DNA from: Fragilaria radians
Lineage: Eukaryota; Bacillariophyta; Fragilariophyceae; Fragilariales; Fragilariaceae
DNA length: 24,396 nt
Assembly: GCA_900642245.1 (NCBI GenBank)
Contig: CAAAJI010000371.1
Coordinates: 22,660-47,055 of the forward strand
Direction: 5' to 3'
Part shown: positions 10,121 to 20,372 of the stretch, one piece after another
Position numbering within the stretch: the stretch's first letter is position 1
Layout: each line of letters begins with the position of its first letter
Notes under the pieces: model-generated
What the model was told of the DNA's origin: nothing
Seen by the model: only the letters and a program-made list of their open reading frames with translations
Databases searched by the model: none
Position numbers and translations under genes: made by a program

Positions 10121-11762
10121 ATGGCCAGAGATAATAGCATTGACGATGAAGAGAAGACGTCCGAGGCAGATCCAATTTATCGTGGACCTCTGTACAAAAA
10201 AGATCCAGAAGAAGTCAAACGACGAACTCTCATTCGAAGTTTACTTGCAATCCTTGTCATTTTAATCGCTGTCGCATTTGTTGTGATCAATGGAAAGGAA
10301 GAGGAGGCTGCCACTGCTTCCGAAAACGCTAAAGAAAAAGTACAGAAGATTCCAAAAGGTGTGTGTCCCAAACTTTGTCATGCTCGTTTGGAACAACGCA
10401 AGAAGCATCATGGCGGAGATCTATTGAAAGCGAGTGATTTACTGCAGCAATTTGAAACTGCGAAGAGCCTTTTGATTGAAGATATAAAAGAAAAATATGG
10501 ATCTTATTATGATAAAATCATGTTAAAGGATGGAAAGTGGAGAAAGGGTTTTACTGGAATCAATAGCAACGGAATTTCAGAAGAAAGATTTCGAAGGAAG
10601 TTAAAAATTAAACTCCTGGAAATGCAAGAAGCAATTCGAGAGGAAAATTCACATCTTGAGGGGTGTAATTGCAACGAGCTTTCGAGTTCTAAACAGAATA
10701 GGCGACTCGATCCTAAAACCTTGACTCTTCCGGAAGTACCATTGACATACGCCAAATTTGTCTGGGCAACAGGAGGCCATAGTGCCGCAGCTGGTCATGG
10801 TAACTTGTACAACGAGAGTTATACTGCTTTCATGGAGCGTGCGGTTAAGCCTGTGTTCCAGTCGGTAGGCATTGAATTTGAGGGTCGGAACTATGCCATG
10901 GGTGGTATGCGCTCTGGGCCTGAATTCGCTCTTTGCCAAGAGAGTATTTTTGGTTTAGATGGTAAGATGGTTTAAATGTATCCAACGGCACTTCTATTTT
11001 GAACTATATCATAATATATTTTCTTTTTTCTCCATAGCTGATGTGATTTCTTGGGACTTCGGCATGACTGATGCTGGACCTCATGAATACAAGCAGCGAC
11101 TTTACATGACCAGGGGCGGAATGCATCCAAATCGTCCTGTCTTAGTTGGTGTCAACAGCGATGAGGATTCAAGGATAAATATTATGAAGGAAATGGAAGA
11201 TATGGGATTAACTACATTTTATCTGAAAGGAGAAGTATACAATAGTATGACAGACCCTTTCCCAGATATGCTCGGAATGACTCAGGAACAAATCGATAAT
11301 GTGCCAGAATATGTCAGGTATTTCAAATGTAAGGAGCAAATAGAGAAAGGTGATCCTGGATGTGATGCAAATAAGTACAATGAAGCACTTTGCTCAAATC
11401 GACTGCATAAGGCATCCTGGCATCCAGGGTGGAAAGCAATGGCTCTCGATGGATACTTGATGGCATTCTTCCTTTTGGACAATTTACATGCAGCGATAGA
11501 GGAGATCACGGAAGACAATCACCCTCGATTGTTATTTGACTTGAAGGCAAAGGAAGATGCTGACTACGAAACGTTTGGTGAGCATAAGATCCCAAAGCGG
11601 TCTATTCCAAACTTCTTGGATGACACATTGGTCGAATTTATTGACCCAGATTTGATTCATCGACAGCCTTTGATCTGTCACACAGCCCTGACGCCGTCAC
11701 AAGTTCGATACAATGGGTTACTAACTGAAACTAGTGAAAAAATTGGGATCCTAGATTATGAG
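10121..11762 (+). CDS. SGNH/GDSL-like membrane protein, copy 2 (cut by assembly gap)
   Basis: Exon 1 runs 10121-10961 and exon 2 starts at 11038; 522 codons are visible before the N gap. The ATG at 10121 (MARDNSIDDEE) is preferred over an in-frame ATG at 10034, because copy 3 conserves this start but has a stop codon in the upstream frame. The protein matches copy 3 with about 10 differences in 522 residues. It has a cytosolic acidic/basic N-terminus, one membrane segment (residues about 37-57), a Cys-containing stalk, GGHSAAAGHGN (219-228, Ser of the GDSL block), the YAMGGMRSG glycine block, WDFGMTD and WHPG. Its reading stops at ILDYE; the rest, about 160 residues in copy 3, is missing, and the sequence beyond the gap is not its continuation. 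The retrotransposon end lies 133 bp upstream, so its expression may depend on that element or be lost. Confidence 0.8.
10962..11037 (+). other. Intron of copy 2
   Basis: A 76-bp GT-AG intron (GTAAGATGG ... CTCCATAG), phase 1, with an in-frame TAA after the donor. It is nearly identical to the copy 3 intron. Confidence 0.85.
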
Positions 11763-11782
11763 NNNNNNNNNNNNNNNNNNNN
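11763..11782. other. Assembly gap (20 N)
   Basis: Twenty undetermined bases separate the middle of copy 2 exon 2 from unrelated sequence. The true gap length is unknown. It probably marks a place where near-identical gene copies could not be resolved. Confidence 0.99.
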
Positions 11783-11825
11783 GCACAGTCACTGATTCAA
11801 ATCTCATGATCGAATTCTCGATTCT

Positions 11826-12590
11826 TTACCAAAGAAAAATAAGAAGTTTTTGTAACTTAAAAATTTCCTTCACCTTTGATTTTGATTTTCGTAACACCAT
11901 GAAGCAATTTGAATTCACAAGTCCCAGATTCTTGCAATACCCAATTTCCACATTTCGGAGTTTTCCTATAAATATCCTAGCCAACAACGCCTTTTTCTCA
12001 CCTGACTCATCAGTTTGCTTGGACAAACGTCTTTCAAATCTCAAATTCAACTCCTCCTTGAGCACTTCAATAGTTCACAAGGTTTCTTTGCTTCCAATGC
12101 GCTTATCTTAACGTAACGTCTTTAGCTCATAGCTGCAGCTTAAGTTGTTCAATGCTTGAATCACAAATTAGTCATCCGTCATGCTTGAAGAATAATTCCA
12201 AATTTCCGGATCTTCATCTTTGCACAGTTTTCTCTTTCAGAACATTCTCTATGTGTTCACCAATGACGGGGCAGATGCTGGGAAATCTTTTCTTTTTACC
12301 TTTTCCCAAGCTAATGCTGCATTGTTAACATCATACTCCTTCGTCTCACAACTATAAACTGTTCCAAAAGCAATTTTTTGCTAAAATTACTTTCATTACC
12401 ATCCAGTGAAAGCGATTTGATGCGTTGTTCAATCGCCCTCGTCATCTCCTTTCCTTCTTCCGTTTTTTTGCTTAGTCACATCTAAATGTTTAGGTATTGT
12501 TACCTTTCCCAGTAAGACATCCTTGATATCAGAGCATTTAGCCTTGACTACAAACATTTCACTCCATGAAGTCTATTCTTCCTGATAAGT
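11826..12590 (-). pseudogene. Degenerate copia Gag relic
   Basis: Read on the minus strand from about 12590 down, the pieces follow the order of a copia-type Gag. They are AKCSDIKDVLLGK, a KEYDVNNAALAWEKVKRK block, FPASAPSLV, KDEDPEIW, ALNNL, a DKRIGSKETL piece, then IEVLKEELNLRFER and ALLARIFIGK at the place where a zinc knuckle should begin. The knuckle cysteines are lost, and several stops and frame changes interrupt the reading. This Gag differs in sequence from that of the element at 5135-9987, so it belongs to another copia lineage. The only longer uninterrupted piece is 11826-12065. It fills most of the space between the gap and copy 3. Confidence 0.6.
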
Positions 12591-12769
12591 TAAGAAGAAC
12601 AGAAAAGAACTAATTAAGCAAGCATTTAATGGAACACATGTCAGCCTGACTTTCAAACAGCAATTAGCCAAAAAGAAGAAGTCACATGTTTATTCCTATC
12701 GTTTTAAACGTGGTACAACACCTCTTTACCCTTAGTTTGTAGTTTTTAAATTAACTGCAATAAAGCAAT
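12591..12769. other. Spacer between Gag relic and copy 3 flank
   Basis: AT-rich sequence with no gene or clear repeat. It may contain the 5' untranslated part or LTR remnants of the Gag relic, but I cannot show this. Confidence 0.3.
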
Positions 12770-12913
12770 CATAAAAGAGCAGGACAAATTGATGGGGTTG
12801 CTTATTTCAGCCTAGTTCACAAGTTTTGAAGCATCAAAAGTGATGATTTCTTCACTAAACTTCAATCTATGACACATTTTCTACAGGATTTCTATGTAGA
12901 TGATAGTAGCAAT
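12770..12913 (+). repeat. Upstream block shared with copy 2 (copy at 4607)
   Basis: This is the partner of 4607-4752, starting CATAAAAGAGCAGG. It is followed after about 50 bp by the uninterrupted sequence ATTGGCTTAAAA near 12960, which is the pre-insertion version of the retrotransposon target next to copy 2. Confidence 0.7.
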
Positions 12914-13100
12914 ATTTTGACACATAGCTTGACTGCAGAAATCGGAAATTATACAATATGATTGGCTTAAAAAAGATAAACTGAAACGGGAGCTGACATA
13001 ACATAATACAACTTTGAATGGTAATATGCTAGGGTTAAGGCTCTCCTAGATTAATGACCCTGTTCCTCATTTGTGCATTAACATTTATTCCCCGTTTACA

Positions 13101-15138
13101 ATGGCCAGAGATAATGGCATTGACGATGAAGAGAACACGTCCGAGGCAGATCCAATTTATCGTGGACCTCTGTACAAAAAAGATCCAGAAGAAGTCAAAC
13201 GACGAACTCTCATTCGAAGTTTACTTGCAATCCTTGTCATTTTAATCGCAATCGCATTTGTTGTGATCAATGGAAAGGAAGAGGAGGCTGCCACTGCTTC
13301 CGAAAATGCTAAAGAAAAAGTCCAGAAGATTCCAAAAGGTGTGTGTCCCAAACTTTGTCATGCTCGTTTGGAACAACGCAAGAAGCATCATGGCGGAGAT
13401 CTATTGAAAGCTAGTGATTTATTGCAGCAATTTGAAACTGCGAAGAGCCTTTTGATTGAAGATATAAAAGAAAAATATGGATCTTATTATGATAAAATCA
13501 TGTTAAAAGATGGAAAGTGGAGAAAGGGTTTTACTGGAATCAATAGCAACGGAATTTCAGAAGAAAGATTTCGAAGGAAGTTAAAAATTAAACTCCTTGA
13601 AATGCAAGAAGCAATTCGAGAGGAAAATTCACATCTTGAGGGGTGTAATTGCAACGAGCTTTCGAGTTCTAAACAGAATAGGCGACTCGATCCTAAAACC
13701 TTGACTCTTCCGGAGGTACCATTGACATACGCCAAATTTGTCTGGGCAACAGGAGGCCATAGTGCCGCAGCTGGTCATGGAAACCTATACAACGAGAGTT
13801 ATACGGCTTTCATGGAACGTGCGGTTAAGCCTGTGTTCCAATCAGTAGGCATTGAATTTGAGGGTCGGAACTATGCCATGGGTGGTATGCGCTCTGGGCC
13901 TGAATTCGCTCTTTGCCAAGAGAGTATTTTTGGTTTAGATGGTAAGATGGTTTAAATGTATCCAACGGCACTTCTATTTTGAACCAGATCATAATATACT
14001 TTCTTTCTTCTCTATAGCTGATGTGATTTCTTGGGACTTTGGCATGACTGATGCTGGACCTCATGAATACAAGCAGCGACTTTACATGACCAGGGGGGGA
14101 ATGCATCCAAATCGTCCTGTCTTAGTTGGTGTCAACAGCGATGAGGATTCAAGGATAGATATTATGAAGGAAATGGAAGATATGGGATTAACTACGTTTT
14201 ATCTGAAACAAGAAGTATACAATAGTATGACAGACCCTCTCCCAGATATGCTCGGAATGACTCAGGAACAAATCGATAATGTGCCAGAATACGTCAGGTA
14301 TTTCAAATGTAAGGAGCAAATAGAGAAAGGGGATCCTGGATGTGATGCAAATAAGTACAATGAGGCACTTTGCTCAAATCGACTGCATAAGGCATCATGG
14401 CATCCAGGGTGGAAAGCAATGGCTCTCGATGGATACTTGATGGCATTCTTCCTTTTGGACAGTTTACATGCAGCGATAGAGGAGATCACGGAAGACAATC
14501 ACCCTCGATTGTTATTTGACTTGAAGGCCAAGGAAGACGCTGACTATGAAACGTTTGGTGAGCATAAGATCCCAAAGCGGTCAATTCCAAATTTCTTGGA
14601 TGACTCATTGGTCGAATTTATTGACCCAGATTTGATTCATCGGCAGCCTTTGATCTGTCACACAGCCCTGACTCCGTCACAAGCTCGATACGATGGGTTA
14701 TTAACTGAAACTAGTGAAAAAATTGGGATCTTAGATTATGAGAAAGGAATCCCCTTTGAAGATGCTTCAGAGCAAAAGACAAAAGATGGTATGATGCGTT
14801 TAGTTTGGGATCCTCACGAACGAGGCCCATCATGTCCTGTACTAACAAAAGTGGATTTTAAAGATTTTTTTTATGCCAATGAGCTGGACGGTTGGACAAA
14901 ATTAGAGATTCCTAATGATTCAGAGAAAAATGTATACAAATTGTTTTCAGAGCCCAAGGGATTGATAATGATTTGCTTCATTCTTTGCGATTGGGGCAAG
15001 TGCCCCCCTGGTGACATTAGGGAAGAGGCTCTAGATGATGGTCAACTGAAAATCAGGATTAATGGGATTCCGGTAGTGTCTTTGACTAAGGCTGCAGAGT
15101 GCGCATTTGGCAAAGCATCAAGATGGATATTTCTTTAA
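13101..15138 (+). CDS. SGNH/GDSL-like membrane protein, copy 3 (late frameshift)
   Basis: Exons are 13101-13941 and 14018-15138, giving 653 residues as read. The N-terminus is charged (KKDPEEVKRR) before one hydrophobic segment at residues 37-57, which suggests a type II membrane protein with its domains in the Golgi lumen or outside the cell. Two stalk Cys pairs occur (CPKLC 82-86, CNC 182-184). The SGNH-like domain has GGHSAAAGHGN (Ser221 as nucleophile candidate, with His in place of the usual Asp of GDS), NYAMGGMRSG, WDFGMTD (286-292) and WHPG (His409). A separate C-terminal domain follows from about residue 500. Compared with copy 1, one extra G at 15115 shifts the frame, so the last 35 or so residues are lost; the ancestral stop is TAA at 15233-15235. 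The enzyme class is inferred, and polysaccharide ester substrates are only a possibility. Confidence 0.8.
13942..14017 (+). other. Intron of copy 3
   Basis: A 76-bp GT-AG intron (GTAAGATGG ... CTCTATAG) in phase 1. It differs from the copy 2 intron at only a few positions. Confidence 0.85.
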
Positions 15139-15235
15139 AGCAGAAAACAAGAAGTTCACCTTTGAAGCTTTAGTTGAACCCACTACATCTGAAACAAAAC
15201 ACTACACAAGAATTACTTCAATTATTGTCTTCTAA

Positions 15236-18200
15236 AGCTAAGAATGGTACAAAAGGGATGGGAATAGTTTCAAAAAGTTATTTCAACTTCCAACATTGTA
15301 TCTTGTCTCAGGCTTTAGAGACTTTCAGGTCAAACTGAAGTTTTCTGATGACTCATACTTAAGAGATTTACAAAAATGATTAACGTGATTTCACCTTCTG
15401 ATGCTTCTGTAGTTGAATGAATATAAATTGTACGAAATTGGACATTTTCCTTTACACTTCCAGCCACTAAAATGAGATGACTTCAAGATTTTTATTTCTT
15501 TTTTGCCAAGATATCATAATGACCTTTTGCACTACTTACATGTCTTAATGAAAGGGGCTTATACAAAGAGTTGAGTTTTTACGGCATTGAAGTCAAATAT
15601 GTTAATGCCCATATGTCTACAGAGATTAATAAAAAAAAATGAAACCTTGAGACTTCATACCATTCTAATGCAAAGAGTCAATGGATCTAAGTATCAAAAG
15701 CTATTAGTGATGTAGTGGATAAAAACAGCAAAATATGGAGCATCATAATCATGTATATGTCAGAAGGAGCACAATTCAATTTTGGTAAAACGATCAAAGA
15801 AGGTATGCAGGTGGAACACTTGTACAATATCAACATTATAAAATGACATGGGTGCTGGATAAAAGAAAGGAGTTCCAGGAAAAGTGCAATAAGTTCAAGG
15901 CTTCCACTAAAAATGGATTACAAACTTAGGAAATCAGAAAACATGGAAAACCGCCAGAAAACGCTCTTATCATGCAGGACCACTATTCCACAGGGAATTT
16001 AAGCTATTATCTCTTTTGAAGTAGACAAAGTGCAAATTTCCATAGGTAGGGATGAGACTGTCAATACCCATCCAAGCACATCTGAATCTGAAATCACAAT
16101 GCCAGTTACAAGCACCAGAGATGACAACAATACTGAGTTGAATGAACAGGTTTGTAAGCAGCAGCAGGACTTTAACCTTTATTTGCAAAAAGTTGATCAA
16201 ATTTACACTATCTTGGGCACTATACTCAGAGTAATGATCCCAGGCAAACTAATTGAGAACAATATCCTAGGCACTAAGAATAGTCAGAGGCCTTCTTAAC
16301 TTGGCTGCCCTCCCTCAAGGTAATAATCAACAAATTTATGTAAATCTAGCCAAAGCCACGCAAATACATTTGCAGTCAGAAGCAATAATAAAAAAGTCAG
16401 TATTTACAACCATATGCTGACCCAAGAACAAAACGATTGGCGGGCAGCATCTTACTACAATCAGCGGCAACTGCCACACCAATAGCATACTTAGAAGCGT
16501 TATTGGACAAGCTCATGGTCACCCTTTTTATCCAAATTGATCTTTTTCTGATACGTAGCAATTTCAGATTTCCATGGAAATAAAACACAAACAACTATTT
16601 TCTATACACCCAAAAACTAGGCTGTATAATAGAATGTTGAAAATGATCTGGTAAATAGTTTTGAAGCTGAGAAATGGAAGACACGGGTGTAACCCTGATA
16701 TGGTACAGCGGGATGAGAAAATATGCTGCAATTCAGTGCAATAGGCGGAGGATTAAGCAGTCCGGTAGCAAGAAAGACATGATAAACTCAAAGATGTCAC
16801 AGGAAAAGCAAGGAAATACACAAATACTCATCTTGTTGTTACAACAGGCGGCACCTCCACGTTTATTAGGAACCCTAATGAGATGTCCAGCAATTCCAGA
16901 GAGCATACTATAAAACATTTTGCACAACCTTCAGGATACACATGATCCAAAGTTGAGTAATAAGATGTCACCAGCATTTCACAATTTAATGCCTTGGATT
17001 TTTCCAAAGACTCAGACATGTTTTGTCTACAACAAAAAATAATTGTAATTTTGTTGAATCAAACCCTGCCACTTGTTAGCATGATGTATGCGCTAACAAA
17101 TTTAGCCTCGGGAGGGAGGAGTGTTTCCAGATGGCAAAGATGCAATAATGTTTGGATGTCAAAGAAGAAGGATAGCAGAGCAGTTGATCAACTTGCAATA
17201 TTTGGCAAAATTTAAGCTAATTGTATACTTGCACTGTCTGTGCTTGTTAAAGTGAACAAATCAACCAATACGGAATGCTTATAAATTCATTATACAATTA
17301 ACTTGGGTTAGAATAATCAGCGGTAGCTAGTAGGCAAGGGGCGGTTCAATTCCGTCATACGGTAGTATTCTTAATGCATGCTCTTATTAATACAATGAAG
17401 ACATTCATTGCACATTGGTTTTCAAGGAAATCATCTCAAGCTTGCTTATTCCATATTCAAACATCTCCTCTAAATTGAGGAGACTCGTCAAGACCATATC
17501 TACCAAGTATTTAATTCTATGTAGCAGAAAGAGAACTGTATGAATCCGAATAGGTTCAGGGTACGGTTGGATGGAAATTTGGATTCAGAGGATTTATTGC
17601 TATATAGTGGGAAATGGCAGTGTTAACTCTGAATCCTCAAAACGAATTGATTGAAACTATTGATCTGCTAATTTCAGCATTTTGGAAAGTTTAGAATGAG
17701 ATGTGGCTTCATTGTCATGAGTCCATAGATCCATCTTCACAATACACAGCGCAGATGCAGAATAACAACAATACCCTGACCTAACAAGTAATTGATAGCC
17801 CCCGATCGAATTTTCAACTGATAGAAAAGTAGGCATACACTCTTCATCTGTATAACCTAATAACAATTCTATTCTGTGACTCTCAGGTGCTTCTTATAAA
17901 TCTGAATATGACTTTGTTCAAGCAAATGCTTAAATGAGAAGATAGTTTTTCTTTCAGCAAAGAATTTAGAAGTTATGGCAGTGTAAGGATATCAGCTAAT
18001 CCATATCAAGAGTTTGCTGCATTTGTTGGGACGGCAGACACTACGTCTATTCAATGCTCCAACTTAATGGACTAGTTGAAGTTGTGTTTCCGGGAAAACG
18101 ATTCCACGTTCTTTCTTGTTCTTGTTGTTGCTTTTCCCTCGTTCTAATATGATGCGATAAGGCTGCATCTGATAAGCTTTTTTTTATCCATTGCTATTTC

Positions 18201-18310
18201 TTTACTTCATTCTCATTTTTCTTGTTTCATGTATATGTGTCAAGTATCAATTTTTTACTTACATTACTTGAAAGAGTCTTCTACTGGAGTGAGTATCTTG
18301 AACGTCACAC
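15236..18310. other. 3 kb without a recognised gene
   Basis: AT-rich DNA follows the copy 3 locus. The open frames 16030-16299 (plus, Ser/Thr/Gln-rich start, no motif), 16674-16913 (plus), 16994-17215 (plus) and 17657-17866 (minus) match nothing I know. A stop-to-stop plus frame at 16392-16583 contains a protein-like stretch (YADPRTKRLAGSILLQSAAT) without an ATG at its start, so it could be an exon or a relic. Inverted repeats occur at 17464-17483 and 17581-17636. I do not see tRNA or rRNA genes. Confidence 0.4.
17581..17636. repeat. Inverted repeat, 10-bp arms
   Basis: GGATTCAGAG (17581-17590) and CTCTGAATCC (17627-17636) are perfect reverse complements with a 36-base spacer. A smaller hairpin, TCTCCTC/GAGGAGA, is at 17464-17470 and 17477-17483. 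Neither is tied to a gene. Confidence 0.5.
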
Positions 18311-19342
18311 ATGTTCCAAGCTCATCAATTTTCTCGATTGATCATGTATGGTTGGATGTCAGTCGCAATATTGTTGGGAATCTTAACTTATACCTTTGCT
18401 ACCGTTCATGGGTTGAATATTGGCATCACGAGCAGCACTAAAGCAGCATCAAAAACTAGTAATGATAATAACTTACGACATCTCCATCCCCCACACAATG
18501 TGATTATTGTTGGGGGGAGTTCTGGAATGGGGAAAGCCGTTGCACTTTCTGTTCTTCAACGTGGTGGTCGAGTACTACTGATTAGTCGATCTGAAGAGAA
18601 GTTGAAGGAAGCAAAGTATGAATTGGAACAACAAGTTCCTAATGCAATCATTTTCATTCAATCATGTGATGTTTCGGACGAAGCACAAGTTCAAAAACTG
18701 GCAGATTCTTTGGAGAAGAATTATAACAAAAGCAACAAAAAAATTGATGACGATGATGACCAATACAACAGCATGAATGGCGATAATGTAATTTGGGATG
18801 CCTTGGTAATTACTGCCGCTGGTAGAGCACCTCATGGTCCGATGTTATCGCTTCCGACAGTAGAGACACGATCTATGATGGAATCCAAGGTTTGGACTGC
18901 CTATCATTGTGCCAAATATTTAAGTCCTATACTCCGTAGGGGAGGTGCAGTTGTCTTTGTGGCTGGTATCTTGAATCGTCGACCGGGATTGAATTGTGTC
19001 CCCCTTGCCATGGCCAATGGTGCACTAGAAGGATTGACCGTATCCTTGGCACTGGAATGGGGACCTCAACTTCGGGTGAATTGTCTAAGTCCTGGATTTT
19101 GCAACACGGAGCGATTCAATCATATGGATCCCATACGAAGGCAACAGATGTTGGAGAATACAGCATCCTCACTTCCCCTACAACGAGTTGGGCAACCACA
19201 GGATATGGGAGAAGCACTTTACTATCTGTTGAGTGCACCGTTCTGTACGGGTGTTATTCTAAATGTCGATGGTGGTCACTCTATTCGTCAATATGCAAAT
19301 CCCATGACAGATCCTATGAGACAACAACCTAATTCAAAATAA
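18311..19342 (+). CDS. Short-chain dehydrogenase/reductase-family protein lacking the catalytic Tyr/Lys
   Basis: 343 residues. A hydrophobic stretch at about residues 12-34 looks like a signal anchor or signal peptide; the ATG at 18344 is an alternative start. The Rossmann fold begins at HNVIIVGGSSGMGKAVA, with the cofactor loop GGSSGMG at 68-74, and continues with SCDVSD (118-123) and TAAG (168-171, usually NNAG). The strand VVFVAGI has no catalytic Ser. Where classical SDRs have YxxxK, this protein reads LAMAN (232-236), so both Tyr and Lys are absent. The distal parts are standard (RVNCLSPGF 255-263, NVDGGHSI 318-325). This agrees with what I recall of the Lin1944-like SDR subgroup, which keeps the fold but lacks the active site. 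An insert rich in Asp and Asn at 139-158 is lineage-specific. It may bind NAD(P) without being a usual dehydrogenase; the substrate is unknown. Its 3' end converges on the next gene, 168 bp away. Confidence 0.8.
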   Translation: MFQAHQFSRLIMYGWMSVAILLGILTYTFATVHGLNIGITSSTKAASKTSNDNNLRHLHPPHNVIIVGGSSGMGKAVALSVLQRGGRVLLISRSEEKLKEAKYELEQQVPNAIIFIQSCDVSDEAQVQKLADSLEKNYNKSNKKIDDDDDQYNSMNGDNVIWDALVITAAGRAPHGPMLSLPTVETRSMMESKVWTAYHCAKYLSPILRRGGAVVFVAGILNRRPGLNCVPLAMANGALEGLTVSLALEWGPQLRVNCLSPGFCNTERFNHMDPIRRQQMLENTASSLPLQRVGQPQDMGEALYYLLSAPFCTGVILNVDGGHSIRQYANPMTDPMRQQPNSK

Positions 19343-19510
19343 AGTAAAGAAAGGAACCAAATATGGTTATACTGAAATTGAAGTCTATCAAATATCTAAC
19401 GAGCTTAATGTGTGCGTGTTGGCATTACCAAAGCAATGAAGAAAGTTCTTGCATGTTTTGTATTTGAAAAAGGATTTTTTTCACGTCGTCATGACCAGCA
19501 AATTGATAAT

Positions 19511-20372
19511 TCAATCATCTTCGTCCAACTCATCCAAGGCATCGTTTTCTCCATTAGTATTACCAAACAATCCATCCATGTCGTTAGGTCCAGGAAGATT
19601 TCCCATCATTGCCTGCTTGAGTTGATCTGGATCCATTTCCTTGTATATATTGGCAGCTGCTGTCATTGCCTCACGCCAGGCATCCTTATTTTCCAGAATT
19701 TCTGACATTCCAGGCATTTGTGTCATCATTTGCCTTCATCATGGGATTCTGCAATATCATTTGTCGTGATTCTTCCAATTTTTCGGGATCGCTCATATAT
19801 TCTTGGAAGATGGGACTTTTCATCATATTCGACATCATATCTAAGGATTCAGACATATCAGGCATACCTCCCTGAAACATGGCGCTCAAATCTGGCATTC
19901 CTTCACCGGTAGCACCCTTGAGAAGTTCATTTAAATCTGGCATTCCACCACCACCACCACCACCATTACCACTGTTGCCTCCCGAATCTACCGTAACACT
20001 TGTTGAATGTACAGTCTTTGGCTTTACTTTTTTCTTTTTATTTGCAGCTCCACTGGCAGCTCCAGCACTGGCACCAGTCGAGGGGACCATTTGTAAGGAA
20101 TCACCCTCTTTTATCCCCACATCTTCTAACGAATCTGTTGCGGCCAATTGACGTCCACCAAATAACAAGCGTCCTTCGACACCAGCTGCCTCCTTCACTT
20201 GACCCAATATATCTTGTACTGTGACGGCATCTTCGACGTCAAATTTCTTTCCACGAACTGTTACAGATATGGAACGGATAGGTTTGTTACCATGGACCTG
20301 AACAAGTATGAATCCGAGTAGTTGCAGCACAAAGAAAAGTAAAAGATAATTTGATGTAGTCATGTCAATCAA
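19511..20372 (-). CDS. Secretory ubiquitin-like protein with STI1-like region (one-base frameshift)
   Basis: The reading starts at ATG 20372, or at 20363 (residue 4). A signal peptide is clear (LLLFFVLQLLGFILVQVHG, cleavage near residue 28). A ubiquitin-like domain spans residues about 35-97 (ISVTVRGKKFDVEDAVTVQDI ... LLFGGRQLAATDSLEDVGIKEGD). It lacks a terminal Gly-Gly, so it is not a conjugated tag. Next come a basic linker KKKKVKPK, a poly-Gly run, and three GMPDL/GMPDM repeats (143-147, 158-162, 169-173). The Met-rich STI1-like stretch (FQEYMSDPEKLEESRQMILQNPMM) resembles that of ubiquilin-type chaperones. An extra base at 19730 shifts the frame; without it the Met-rich region continues for 72 residues (MMTQMPGMSEIL ...) to an acidic end, DELDEDD, about 286 residues in all. 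As read, the frame ends at 19686. No UBA domain is seen. A role in ER or plastid-envelope protein quality control is a guess. Confidence 0.75.

Noticed and set aside
16030..16299. Plus-strand open frame of 89 residues
   Set aside because: Ser/Thr/Gln-rich with no recognisable domain. It could be a relic, but nothing supports a gene.
17105..17125. GGGAGGGAGGAG followed by TG, resembling a polypurine tract and LTR start
   Set aside because: No Pol remnant precedes it and no repeat partner was found.
17300..17365. tRNA-like B box and T-arm (GGTTCAATTCC, with GGCGG/CCGTC stem)
   Set aside because: The 7-bp acceptor stem has no upstream partner, and there is no room for a proper anticodon arm between the D-loop-like and T-arm-like parts.
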